A model generated the notes under the pieces. The model worked only from the letters and a program-made list of their open reading frames with translations. It was not told the origin of the DNA and did no database searches. DNA of 64,000 nt, from positions 1,900,501 to 1,964,500 of the forward strand of contig NZ_AP013072.1 in the NCBI RefSeq assembly GCF_000478925.1. Direction: 5' to 3'. Shown here one piece after another: positions 44,057 to 54,200 of this stretch. Numbering within the stretch: position 1 is the stretch's first letter; the number at the start of each line of letters is the position of its first letter. Made by a program: the position numbers and the translations under genes. Source of the DNA: Streptococcus anginosus subsp. whileyi MAS624. Its GTDB lineage: Bacteria > Bacillota > Bacilli > Lactobacillales > Streptococcaceae.

Positions 44057-44880
44057 AGGACTTCTATAGCCTTTTCAAAAAATGAATTTGAGTTTACAGT
44101 ACCATTTTCATTTAAATCTACATATATTTGTTCAACTTTTCCTTGATTTAGAGAATCTAATAAAACTGTAATATTATCAGAATCTCGTCCCCTTACTCTA
44201 ATTCGTTTTGTCTTCTCTCCTTGTAATCCTATTTTTTTAAATCTATCTATAATTTGAGATCTAATCAAAGTTTTCCTTTTTTGAGCTTTTATCGTAATAA
44301 CTACCTCATCTTGAGTCTCTGTAGTCGGTTCAATTAAATTCAAATAATCAGAACCAATTATTTCTTTTTCTACAAATAGTTCAACACTTTGTATTCTATC
44401 TAAAGCTTGTATATTACTTAAAAAATCTTCTTTTAATTCTTTTACAACCTTAATTTTATTGAAGTCAAGATTTCTATCTTTAATAAAAGAATTAATATAT
44501 TTAACTATTGAAAAGGCACTGATGCCACTTCTTCTAGATTCTATAATTAAAGATGATGTATTTGTATCTATTACTATATGTGTTTTTTCACATTCTCCTT
44601 CATCTAAATCCTTATCAGAAAGTCTTTCTTGTCCATTTAGTCTAGAAATGTAATTAGGAGAGTGATTATATTTTCCTGACTTATAAATCAATTTAAAAAT
44701 ATTATTCGATCTTTCTTTTGTATCAAGTCTCCAAAATTTATTCGTTTTGCTATCATCATAAATAAAATTAGTATCTAGGGCAGTCACTAAATCTACTAAT
44801 TTTTCCGAATCTTCATATTCCCCTCCCCTTTCACAAAAACAAATTCCGTAATATTCTATTTTCCTAAGACAACTACTCAT
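44053..44880 (-). CDS. Soluble protein of unknown family, paired with the membrane protein
   Basis: This 275-residue protein has mixed alpha/beta character and no signal peptide. Conserved-looking segments include THIVIDTNTSSLIIESRRSG in the middle and a final GKVEQIYVDLNE. I cannot match it to a family; an analogy to DUF4747-like or Kiwa-type partners was considered but not supported. It lies 18 bp after the LlaJI-like nuclease gene, so it could belong to the restriction operon. Confidence 0.65.
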   Translation of the reverse strand: MSSCLRKIEYYGICFCERGGEYEDSEKLVDLVTALDTNFIYDDSKTNKFWRLDTKERSNNIFKLIYKSGKYNHSPNYISRLNGQERLSDKDLDEGECEKTHIVIDTNTSSLIIESRRSGISAFSIVKYINSFIKDRNLDFNKIKVVKELKEDFLSNIQALDRIQSVELFVEKEIIGSDYLNLIEPTTETQDEVVITIKAQKRKTLIRSQIIDRFKKIGLQGEKTKRIRVRGRDSDNITVLLDSLNQGKVEQIYVDLNENGTVNSNSFFEKAIEVL

Positions 44881-44898
44881 AATTCACATCTCCTTTCT

Positions 44899-46101
44899 CT
44901 AAATCTTTCTCGAATAATGATCCAGAACTGAATTCAAATTAATATAATGTTCTACAATCTTAACTCCATCGAGATCGGTTCTATCTACATGAATTTTTGT
45001 ATAATAAGTTTTTTCTGTAGGTAAAAGCAATCCATTATATATGAAAAATTCAGGATATTTTTGTTTTAAATTATATTGATAGAATAATTGTTTATAATTC
45101 AGTTGTTCCACTTCTGCATTAAAGTACTTGGAATCGAAAAGAACAATCTTGTGATTATCATCATCAATAAATATATGATCATACTGTATTTTATATGGAC
45201 TTCTGCTCTTATATTGCAATCTTTTTTCTGCGCTTTCCACATATTCCATTTCAGGCTTAGAGAATTTATTTTGTTTGTTTTCTCCCCAAATAATTTGATC
45301 TTCTTCTATTCCACAAAAACCATCGTTGAGATATTCATTTATCATTACTTCCCAATAATTTTCAAATTTCAATGTTATAAGTCTGACATTATCTCTAGTT
45401 GTGCTTTTCCACTCTATATATTCAATCAAATTGTTAATAAGCCTTTTTTCTATATCTTTAAAATATATATTTCTAATCCTTTTTAGTTCATTAAGTACAT
45501 ACCTTAAGTTGTTGAATATATTGTTTTTATTAATATATTCATACGGCATAATCGTATTTATAAACTTCTTATATCTGCTTGCATCTGATAAAACGTAATT
45601 CATACATTCGCTAATAAATACACTTTTGTCCCTAGTCCTCTTAATAGTGAATGGGAAAAATATTACACCTTTTTTCTGAATGATTTTGTTTGATTTATTT
45701 ACTGTTCTATTCCAATCTATGTTTCCAGCATATCCATTTTCATAATATTGTTCATTAGATAAATATAAACCATATTTCTTATAATGCATCAAAATGCCTA
45801 AATATGCTTTTATCGGAAATTCTCCTTTTATTCCCTTATCAAAACTACCATAACTTGCTTTTGATTTCGATAAAATATAAAGTATTTGTTTCATACAAGA
45901 AACTTGGTTGTGTTCATCATCAACTTTATAATGTTTTGGAAATGAAAATAAAATTTTATCATTTTTTATAATTGCTCCGACAAAAGATATTGTAAGACTT
46001 CCATTGTATTGATCACAATAATCAAATATCTCCCAAGAGTTTACGAAGTCTTTATCAACAGTTTGACCATCATTTACTACACGAATTTCCTGTTGACTCA
46101 T
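44899..46101 (-). CDS. LlaJI-like restriction endonuclease subunit
   Basis: This 400-residue protein resembles the nuclease subunit of LlaJI and BsuMI-type systems. Near the C-terminus it has a PD-(D/E)xK-like segment (YDHIFIDDDNHKIVLFDSKY, with D and E/D-x-K positions) and an FENYWEVMINEYL motif typical of the family. It would act with the McrB-like protein encoded 15 bp upstream. The target sequence is not known from sequence. Confidence 0.78.
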   Translation of the reverse strand: MSQQEIRVVNDGQTVDKDFVNSWEIFDYCDQYNGSLTISFVGAIIKNDKILFSFPKHYKVDDEHNQVSCMKQILYILSKSKASYGSFDKGIKGEFPIKAYLGILMHYKKYGLYLSNEQYYENGYAGNIDWNRTVNKSNKIIQKKGVIFFPFTIKRTRDKSVFISECMNYVLSDASRYKKFINTIMPYEYINKNNIFNNLRYVLNELKRIRNIYFKDIEKRLINNLIEYIEWKSTTRDNVRLITLKFENYWEVMINEYLNDGFCGIEEDQIIWGENKQNKFSKPEMEYVESAEKRLQYKSRSPYKIQYDHIFIDDDNHKIVLFDSKYFNAEVEQLNYKQLFYQYNLKQKYPEFFIYNGLLLPTEKTYYTKIHVDRTDLDGVKIVEHYINLNSVLDHYSRKI

Positions 46102-46116
46102 TTCGCACCTCTACAA

Positions 46117-47838
46117 TTATTGTTTATCATATAAATCAATTAGTTCTTCACTAAATACATTAAGTTTCTCACCAAAATCTTTATATAGAGAAGAGAATGT
46201 TTTGTAATCCTTATTAAATATCTTATACTCATCAGAAATAACTGCACCTTGTACATCATCCCATAGGTAATGCAATAGTTTATTTTGTATTGCAGCAAAT
46301 TTTTGTTCATCATTACTATAATTATTAAATTTAATGAAGAACTGTCCAATTTGTTTATCTTCACTAAGTTCTAATTTTGTAGTTATAAGCTTATTTAATG
46401 ACATGTACAATTTATTCCATTCAAATTCCTTATTTGCTAGAGTAAACACATATTCGTTCATGATTGTTCCATCTTTAGAAACAGGACTTACATCAACATA
46501 TACAAATTCAAATCTTCTTTTAAATGCTGTATCTATTACGTTTACATTTTGGTCACTTGTATTAACTGTTCCTATTATATGAAAATTCCTTGGTAAGAAT
46601 ATTTTTTTACCGATATTAATGCCTTTTTCATCAAAATGTTGAATTATTAAATCATTATTAATTGAGTATTCGCTAAGTCCGTTCTTATCCCTATCTAATA
46701 ATTGAAAAATATCACCGAATATACTTGCAATATTTCCTCTTGACATTTCTTCAACAATTAAAAAGATTTCCTTGTCACTATATTCAAATGCCGTTGCGAG
46801 TGCTTGAGAAAAAATTCCCGCCTTAAAGTCATATCCAATTTCACCGTTTTTTGATGTCGGCATAATATTTCCTATAAAATTGTAATATGAATAATCCGAA
46901 TAAACGGTTGTTTTAAAAACAAATGGATTATCTTTATTCTCAATGTCCGGATAGCAATTTCTTATTAACTTATCCACTCCATAACTTTTTCCTGTTCCAG
47001 GTGCTCCAAAGTATATATTTTGAATATTTCTGTTTAACTTGTTACATTGAATATCATTGTAATTCTCAAATTCAATATTTTCGACGCTTATCTGTTCATC
47101 ACAATATTCAAAATAACTAGATTTTAAATCTGAAATATTGTCTTGATCATTGAAATCCCAAAACTCATCAAACATGATAATATCCAATAGTTCAGACTTA
47201 TACTTACTATCATCTTTTGTAGGTACTATAAAAAACACCTTGTCAGACTTAACCTCAATAAATTTTGACCATTCAATAACGCTCAATAATTCATTAATTT
47301 GCCTATCCTGATGCTTCCAAATTCTTTCACTAGTTGGAGCAATATTTGAAGGCAAATTTTTAGTCGTCCTATATTCCTCAATTTGTTTTATCAGTTGAAT
47401 CCTATCGGCATCAATTTGCAAAGCTATATTTTCATTGTAAAAAATAAAGTTTACTATTTCATCTTTTGTTAAATAAACTTCTCCAGAGTTCATTTGATAG
47501 TAAATAAAAAGTATTTTAATAATTTCACGCATCGGAGCTAATTTAATGCCATCACTAACTGCGTTTTCAAAACTTTCTTTTGTCCTTGGATTTGGAAATT
47601 GAAATGTTTTAATAAAATTAAGCACAACACTTCTAACATCACCCTTAGCTGCTAGTTTTGCACTGTTACCTTTATTGATAAGGTTTAAATAAAATCCAAT
47701 TGTATTAGCATTATTATTTGTAGATTTATCTTCACTAGCTGATGGAACTGAATCTGTTAAGAACATTTTTGCAAATGATGTAGCTTTTTCTTCTAAATTA
47801 GATACCCTCATATCATTTGTATATAAATAATGGAACAT
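46117..47838 (-). CDS. McrB-like AAA+ NTPase of the restriction system
   Basis: This 573-residue protein carries an McrB-type GTPase/AAA+ motor: Walker A FGAPGTGKS near residue 279, Walker B FLIVEEMSRGN near 364, and an IGTVNTSDQN signature near 426 (equivalent to MNTADR). The N-terminal 270 residues probably recognise DNA. This matches the R1 component of LlaJI-like systems that works with the nuclease R2. Overlap with the downstream nuclease gene is nil (15-bp gap). Confidence 0.85.
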   Translation of the reverse strand: MFHYLYTNDMRVSNLEEKATSFAKMFLTDSVPSASEDKSTNNNANTIGFYLNLINKGNSAKLAAKGDVRSVVLNFIKTFQFPNPRTKESFENAVSDGIKLAPMREIIKILFIYYQMNSGEVYLTKDEIVNFIFYNENIALQIDADRIQLIKQIEEYRTTKNLPSNIAPTSERIWKHQDRQINELLSVIEWSKFIEVKSDKVFFIVPTKDDSKYKSELLDIIMFDEFWDFNDQDNISDLKSSYFEYCDEQISVENIEFENYNDIQCNKLNRNIQNIYFGAPGTGKSYGVDKLIRNCYPDIENKDNPFVFKTTVYSDYSYYNFIGNIMPTSKNGEIGYDFKAGIFSQALATAFEYSDKEIFLIVEEMSRGNIASIFGDIFQLLDRDKNGLSEYSINNDLIIQHFDEKGINIGKKIFLPRNFHIIGTVNTSDQNVNVIDTAFKRRFEFVYVDVSPVSKDGTIMNEYVFTLANKEFEWNKLYMSLNKLITTKLELSEDKQIGQFFIKFNNYSNDEQKFAAIQNKLLHYLWDDVQGAVISDEYKIFNKDYKTFSSLYKDFGEKLNVFSEELIDLYDKQ

Positions 47839-47851
47839 ATTAATCTCCTCT

Positions 47852-49074
47852 CTATAGATTATCTAAAAACTCTTTTACAGCTTTACCTATTGCTAAAGCT
47901 AATTTGGGTGGTACAGCATTACCAATCATTTGATATACACTTCCTTGCGACCCAATAAAGTTAAAATCATCGTCAAATGATTGAAGTCGTGCTGCTTCAC
48001 GTGGTGTAATACTTCTAGCTTGGGATGAATCGTAGTGGATAAATCTATTACCATCCTTATATAAATGAGCAATGATTGTCGTGCTAGGCTCATCCTTTCT
48101 CAAAACATGGTATCTATGTATCGGTGACTTAGATCCAACTTTTTGTTCATATATTTTAGTAATAGCCGCAGCGTTGGTATATTTCTTTTCACCAGTCTCA
48201 ATATCTTCAGCCAACATTTTGTAAATATCCATATCTCTCAAATTATGGTAACGAGGTATATGCCAATTTATCCCTTCTTGATAAGTATATGCTTTTTTAT
48301 TTGTTCTTTTTTTTCATCCCAGATAGGACTGATTTTAGGCAGATCATCTATTGCTTCTCCCACCGTCACCTCTTTCTGTTGATATTTAGGTAGAATTACA
48401 TTATAAAAATCATCAATCTTATCATATATAGAGTTTAAAGAATCCAAATCCTTTCTAACGCCAAGTAAAATCACCCTTTTTCGCCTTTGAGGTACTCCAT
48501 ATTTAGAAGCATCAACAACCCCATACTTCAGTATCTTATTGCTGATTACATATCCACTTTTTTTAAACTCTTCTTCAATTATTTCAATTATCTTTTTGTC
48601 ATTTGGCTTTGCACTTAATATTCCAGGTACATTTTCAAATACAAATACTTTGGGTTTATATCTTTTTACAACAGATAGATAATGTTCGAAAAGATAATTT
48701 CTATAATCGTTTCGCATTCCATTTTCGTCCCTAACTCTACCTGCAATTGAATAAGCTTGACAAGGTGGCCCACCTATAATTAAGTCTACACCATTTGATT
48801 TTTTAACATAATAATCTAGCCCCAAAGAGGAACCAAAGTTCTCATCATTACTCCAACCATTAAATAGTTCATCTTCTCTCTGTATATCAAAGTGTAGTAC
48901 AGATTCATCCGCATCTAATATATTATATTTATTTTTTAATCTATGCCTTAGCGTATCTACTTGTGGCTTCAGCCATTCAACTGACGATATGCACTCATAA
49001 TCACCAGTTTGCATAAATCCATCTTCCAGTCCACCACAACCAGCGAATAAGTCTATAAATTTATATTTTTGCAT
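47852..49074 (-). pseudogene. DNA cytosine-5 methyltransferase M1, split by a frameshift
   Basis: Two ORFs (48268-49074, 268 residues; 47852-48241, 129 residues) together make one C5 methyltransferase. The first has motif I (FIDLFAGCGGLEDGF), IV (GGPPCQAYS), VI (FENVPG) and VIII (QRRKRV). The second has IX (PREAARLQSFDD) and X (MIGNAVPPKLALA). Between them the shifted frame continues naturally (AYTYQEGINWHIPRYHNLRD) into the second ORF, so one base is missing or extra, probably in the A tracts complementary to T6 at 48293-48298 or T8 at 48307-48314. It could be a real mutation, phase variation or a sequencing error. Confidence 0.85.
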
Positions 49075-49092
49075 ACTACTGTTAACCTTTCT

Positions 49093-50175
49093 CTATAAAT
49101 AATCCTTGAGTTTTTTTGCAATAGCATACCCCAATTTAGGTGGTACTGCATTCCCAACTTGCTTATATTGTTCGGATTTATTCCCATAAAAAATAAAATC
49201 GTCTGGGAAAGACTGTAACCTCGCACTCTCTCTTACCGTCGGTATTCTATTATATTTGTAGTGAAAATGTGATCTATGCCCAGTATTTATAGTTAATGAA
49301 GGTTTCTTGCTATGATATCGTGTTAATGCTTCATTATATTTATACATATTCCTATATTCTTCTGGTAAAGCTTTATAATTTTTCCCTTCTGGCACAAGAG
49401 AAATCATCTTCACTGTTTTTGACGAATGAATTGTTCCTATATTGTTATATAATTTAGTTGAATTTTTTCTCATTTCAGCTTGATATTTTGTTTGTGGACT
49501 ACATTCATATTCCTGTATCTCATCGCCATAAATACCTTCTAAAGATGGTAAGTCTCCTATTGCATCTTCACAAGTAACAAAATTTTCTGATGAAAGAATA
49601 GGCTCTGGAAATGTAAACCCTTCCTTAGAATTCAATAGCCCTACAAAAAAAGCTCTTTTACGTATTTGTGGAACACCATATTCAGGTGCATATAAAACTT
49701 TCACTGACATTTTATAACCAAGCTTTTCAAAATCATTAAATATTCTTTTTTTGCCAGCACCATCATAAAGTGTTAGCATTCCAGGAACATTTTCTAATAC
49801 AACAGCTCTTGGCTTCATTCTTTCCGCCAATTTAACCATCGCTTTATATAACATATTTCTTTTATCATCTTCTTCTCTTTTACCAGCTAAAGAAAAGCCT
49901 TGACAAGGCGGCCCACCAACTAATACATCAAGTGTATTATGTTCTCTACCAAACTCTGAAATTATGTAATTAATATTATCAAGATTAAATAAATCCAATT
50001 TTAATGCTTTAGCTTTGCCATGATTATTTTCAAAAGTTTTCAATGCACTATCATCAAAATCAATTCCTAAAATAACATCAAAACCAGCGTCTAAAAATCC
50101 TTTGGATAGCCCACCAGCTCCTGAAAATAAATCTATAACTGTAAACTTAGACACCCGTTTTTCCTCCATCTTCAA
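49093..50175 (-). CDS. DNA cytosine-5 methyltransferase M2 of the restriction system
   Basis: This 360-residue enzyme has the C5 methyltransferase motifs: I (VIDLFSGAGGLSKGF), IV (GGPPCQGFS with the catalytic Cys), VI (LENVPG), VIII (QIRKRAF), IX (RESARLQSFPDDF) and X (QVGNAVPPKLGYA). Two MTases next to a paired NTPase and nuclease are typical of LlaJI and BsuMI, which protect the two strands of an asymmetric or specific site. The N-terminal start overlaps the XRE regulator by 29 bp. Confidence 0.93.
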   Translation of the reverse strand: MKMEEKRVSKFTVIDLFSGAGGLSKGFLDAGFDVILGIDFDDSALKTFENNHGKAKALKLDLFNLDNINYIISEFGREHNTLDVLVGGPPCQGFSLAGKREEDDKRNMLYKAMVKLAERMKPRAVVLENVPGMLTLYDGAGKKRIFNDFEKLGYKMSVKVLYAPEYGVPQIRKRAFFVGLLNSKEGFTFPEPILSSENFVTCEDAIGDLPSLEGIYGDEIQEYECSPQTKYQAEMRKNSTKLYNNIGTIHSSKTVKMISLVPEGKNYKALPEEYRNMYKYNEALTRYHSKKPSLTINTGHRSHFHYKYNRIPTVRESARLQSFPDDFIFYGNKSEQYKQVGNAVPPKLGYAIAKKLKDYL

Positions 50176-50377
50176 TACTTACACACTCTACAATTTCCGA
50201 AATATCGCATTCCAATACATCACATATCCTTAGCAATACATCAGTAGTAACATTTTCGCCATTTTTTATTTTGTAGAATGTACTTTTACTTACTTTTGCT
50301 TTTTCCATAAGCTCAGTATTCTTCATTTCTATATCTATTAATTTCTTAAATAATTTTTTATAGCTTAGTTTCGACAT
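50147..50377 (-). CDS. XRE-family controller of the restriction system
   Basis: This 76-residue protein has a helix-turn-helix of the Cro/C1 type (NTELMEKAKVSKSTFYKIKNG, about 18-38) followed by DVLLRICDVLECDISEIV. It is the first gene of the R-M transcript and overlaps the M2 start, as in C-protein-controlled systems. The palindrome at 50417-50440, which overlaps its promoter, is a likely autoregulatory operator. Confidence 0.85.
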   Translation of the reverse strand: MSKLSYKKLFKKLIDIEMKNTELMEKAKVSKSTFYKIKNGENVTTDVLLRICDVLECDISEIVECVSIEDGGKTGV

Positions 50378-50416
50378 GATTATCCTCCAGTCTTATCTAT
50401 CCTAATATCACATCTT

Positions 50417-50440
50417 TTCTATTATAGCATAATAATAGAA
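50417..50440 (-). promoter_or_regulatory. Operator/promoter of the restriction operon
   Basis: On the minus strand TTCTATTAT, six bases, ATAATAGAA: perfect 9-bp arms (50432-50440 and 50417-50425). The -10 TATAAT (50421-50426) lies within the arm. The -35 is weak. Confidence 0.65.
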
Positions 50441-50474
50441 CTTTTAGTAGTATTATCTTCCTTTTTCTCGAACT

Positions 50475-50517
50475 TATTTTATAAAAAAATAATCGGTGCA
50501 GTCCGAAGACCACACCG
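50475..50517 (-). terminator. Terminator with UUCG tetraloop after the SSB-like gene
   Basis: On the minus strand CGGTGTGGTC-TTCG-GACTGCACCG forms a 10-bp stem (two G-U pairs) with the very stable C(UUCG)G loop (50494-50517), then a T-rich run. It starts 8 bp after the SSB-like stop. Confidence 0.85.
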
Positions 50518-50524
50518 ACATATT

Positions 50525-51184
50525 CTATCTCTCAGTTTCCTTTGAAGCTTCTTTCTTCTCCATAGGTTTTGCTTTTTCTTCAGCCTTATATTTCTTTATT
50601 GCTCCAAGCACAGATTCTTTCTTTTCTTCTTGGTTTTTCATCTGTTCCTTTGCTTTTAAAAGCTTAGACGATAGGATTCTAATATTAGTATGTTCCTTTC
50701 CATTATCATCAATGGATGTTCTTACCTGACCAAACAGCTTTACAAAGTCACCTTGCTTAAATTCCTTTGGAATATCACCTTTATCTCCATAAGCTGAACA
50801 ATTGGTATAAGTCTTATTCCCCTCATCATCTTTTGCCACAACCGAGAAATTAACTACTTTAAAGGCTTCTCCATTTTTGTTTTCTCTTTCAATTGTTTCA
50901 ATCTCACCTACGACATTCCCAACAATGTTCACTAGATCATTGTCTTCTTTTTCAATTGCTACACTTTCTTTAATCTGTCCATTTTCTCTAAGTTCATCAA
51001 TCAAGTAATCAAACTCATCATTAAGTAAGCTCATACTGTCATTATCCATATACTCCTGGTATAACTTGTCCAAGGCATCTTTATCATTGATTCCTTTTTC
51101 AAAACTAATTAGTGCCTTTGCAAAATCTTCGTGATTTTCGTTTGCCATTTGTTCTAGTGTATTTCTCATTTCTTTGTAGTTCAT
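50525..51184 (-). CDS. SSB-like single-strand DNA-binding protein of the element
   Basis: From ATG 51184 (TGGAGGTATATT before it) the product is 220 residues; a frame opening 22 codons earlier lacks a ribosome-binding site. An OB-fold-like part (about 105-185, IVGNVVGEIETIERENKNGE to FVKLFGQVRTSIDDNGKEH) has the look of SSB domains in Tn1549-like elements, after an N-terminal helical segment and before a Lys/Glu-rich tail. Probable role: coating of single-stranded DNA during transfer. Function assigned by pattern and neighbourhood. Confidence 0.7.
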   Translation of the reverse strand: MNYKEMRNTLEQMANENHEDFAKALISFEKGINDKDALDKLYQEYMDNDSMSLLNDEFDYLIDELRENGQIKESVAIEKEDNDLVNIVGNVVGEIETIERENKNGEAFKVVNFSVVAKDDEGNKTYTNCSAYGDKGDIPKEFKQGDFVKLFGQVRTSIDDNGKEHTNIRILSSKLLKAKEQMKNQEEKKESVLGAIKKYKAEEKAKPMEKKEASKETER

Positions 51185-51236
51185 AATATACCTCCATTTT
51201 TCTACTAAAAATGAAAAGGAGCTTGTAATAAGCCCC

Positions 51237-54200
51237 TTAACGTTCATCATGTTCTTTTGATTTATTTTCTCGTGTTTCTGCTTGTTTTTCTTGTGACTGA
51301 TATGACTTAATTTGCCCTAAAATAGATGGTTTTTCAGATACCTTTTCTTTGCTTTCTGCTCTTGCATTAAGATTATCCTCTACATCATAAGTAGTTTCAA
51401 AATAGTCACTATCTCTAAAGTCATTATCATATCTATCTGGCACACCATCATTGTCCAAATCTTTTGCAAGCGGATCATAGATATTACCATCGTCATCTCT
51501 TTCAAGACCTAATGCTTTTTTTAGGTCATTATCATCAATAGATACAAACTCTCCAAAGTCTCCATATTCCATTTCTTGTTTTAGAAATTCCAATGCCTTT
51601 TCTTCACTTCCAAGGTCTTTGAGATAATCAATCTTTGTAATTGGTTCTCCATTGATATATTGAGTAGCTGTAAAGTCTTCTAAGCTAATTTCATATTGAA
51701 TTTCATGCTTTTCATCTGGTGTAGTAGTATATGCAATTCCAATATGAGCAAGGTCAGGAAATAGATTACTAAAATTTTCATAGGTATAACTATCATCTTC
51801 ATATTCCCTTTTACAAAAATCTACAATAGCCCTCTTTACATCTTCAAGTAATGGATTAAGATTTTCTTTTTCTTCTACTTCTCCCATATCAAGTAGCTTG
51901 TTTAATTCTGCCAGTCTTAATACTTTTGTCTTTAGCTCATCTGCTTTTTCAAAAGGCTTTTTAAGTTCTTCTTTGGCATTTTCAAGTTGTTCCTTTGTGC
52001 TGATAAGTTTTTCTTCAAGCCTGTTTAATTTCTCAGGCATTTTCTCAAGAGCGTTATCCAGTCTTGTAAGGTTACCGTCCGCACTTTTTCCAAGCTCTCC
52101 TGAATGCTTTGCAGCACCATTTAAGCTAAAGTTATGCTCATTGGTGAAGAAGTTATAGCTTACCTCTAAGTCCATATTTCGGTACTGTCCTATAACATTA
52201 CTTTCATTAATTTTTACACCTTTAATCGCTTCTAAGAGCTTTTCTCCAGCGATCTTTTTATCTCGAATTATCTCGCCATTAATCGAGATAGAAGTGAATT
52301 TATTTTCACTACTTCCCTGTGGTTCAACATTTTCAATATCTTTTTTCACTGCTTCAATTAGCTTTTCAGTCCTTGCTATTTCTTCAGGATATGTCTTTGC
52401 AACCTTATCCTCTAATCTATAACGGTTGGACTTGTAGTTTGCCTCAAGCATTTTAAGCTTCGTAACTTCATTATCCAAATCCATCTTTTCTTTTATCTTT
52501 GGATCACCTGTAGCAAGTGCCTTAATCTCAGCATAGTTCAGACTATTTTCGTCCACATCTTCTGCCACACGAACAGGTGTCTTTGAAGTCATAATCTGTG
52601 AAATAAATTTTTGCTTATTCTCTATCGTCTGCCAAAGGTACGAATCAAATGTATTCTCCGTAACATAACGATAGATACTAACTTCCTTGTTTTCATTACC
52701 TTGACGAACAATTCTGCCACTTCTCTGCTCAAGGTCAGCAGGTCTCCAAGGGACATCTAAATCATGCATTGCAATTAGTTTATTTTGCACATTTGTCCCA
52801 GCACCCATCTTCTGCGTTGAACCCATTAAGATACGAACTTCACCTTTTCTTACCTTTGCAAATAGTTCATCCTTTTGCTTATCGGTATTAGCTTCATGGA
52901 TAAAAGCAATTTCTTCCTTTGGTATTCCTAAATCTACAAGTTTACCTCTAATGTCATCATAGATATTAAAGCTGCCATCTCCTTTTGGTGTAGACATATC
53001 AGAAAACAGTAGCTGTGTTGATTTTTCTTCTTTTGTCTTATCCCAAATAGAAAATACATTTTTAACACATACATTCACCTTTGAGTTCTCATCATCTGGA
53101 AGTAATGGATTGATTAAACGCTGATCTAATGCAAGTTTCTTACCATCATTAGTGATTTTAAGCATATTATCTTCTTCAGGCTCTACGGACTTATTACGCA
53201 CCTTATCTGCCCTTTCAGATAAACTCTTTAATATCTCTTTTTGTTCATCAGATGGCTCGGTCTTTATAACCTCAAAATGAGCTTTTGGAACAGGAAGATT
53301 GAGCATATCTGAGGTTTGAATATCGGCAACTTCCTTAAACATACTCATAAGCTCAGGTAGGTTATAAAACTTTGAAAAACGAGTCTTCACTCTGTAGCCT
53401 GTTCCCTCTGGAGATAATTCAAAAGCAGATTGTGTTTCTCCAAAAGTTGATGCCCAAGAGTCGAAATGCTCTAAGCCGTTCTTTTTAAGAGCATCATACT
53501 GTAAATATCTTTGCATAGTATAAAGCTCTGTCATTGAATTGGATACTGGAGTGCCTGTTGCAAAAACAATTCCTTTTCCACCAGTCATTTCATCCATATA
53601 TCGGCACTTCATATACATATCAGAAGATTTAAAAGCTTCAGATTGTCCAATACCTGCAACATTTCTCATTTTTGTATAAAGATATAGGTTCTTATAGTTA
53701 TGTGCTTCATCAACAATCAGCTTATCTACGCCAAGCTCTTCGAAAGTAATAACATCATCCTTTTTGAAATCATCATTTAACTTTTCAAGCCTTGTTTCTA
53801 ATTTCTTTCTGGTTTTTTGAAGCTCTTTTACTGTGAAATTTTGATTTCTGTCATGCTTGTACTCTTCTACATAATTGATAATCTCATCAATCTGGTCTTG
53901 TATATGCTTTTGTTGATATTCCTTAGACATTGGAATTTTTTCAAACTGACTATGCCCAATAATAACTGCATCATATTCACCTGTGGCAATCTTTCCAATA
54001 AATCTCTTTCTGTTTTTCGGTTCAAAGTCTTTTTTATCAGCAACCATAATATTTGCTGACGGATATAGCTGCATAAACTCTCTACCAATTTGTCCTGTTA
54101 AGTGATTAGGAACTACAAATAAGGACTTAGTACACATTCCAAGTTTTTTTGCTTCCATAGAGCTTGCTACCATTTCAAAGGTTTTGCCAGCTCCTACTAC

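Noticed and set aside
43529..44880. Kiwa (KwaA/KwaB) defence pair
   Set aside because: Sizes and a four-helix partner are suggestive, but gene order is reversed and no KwaB-like motif can be recognised, so the name was not used.
48241..48320. Programmed ribosomal frameshift in M1
   Set aside because: A tracts could allow slippage, but no clear downstream stem or upstream Shine-Dalgarno stimulator was found; simple mutation, phase variation or read error is more economical.
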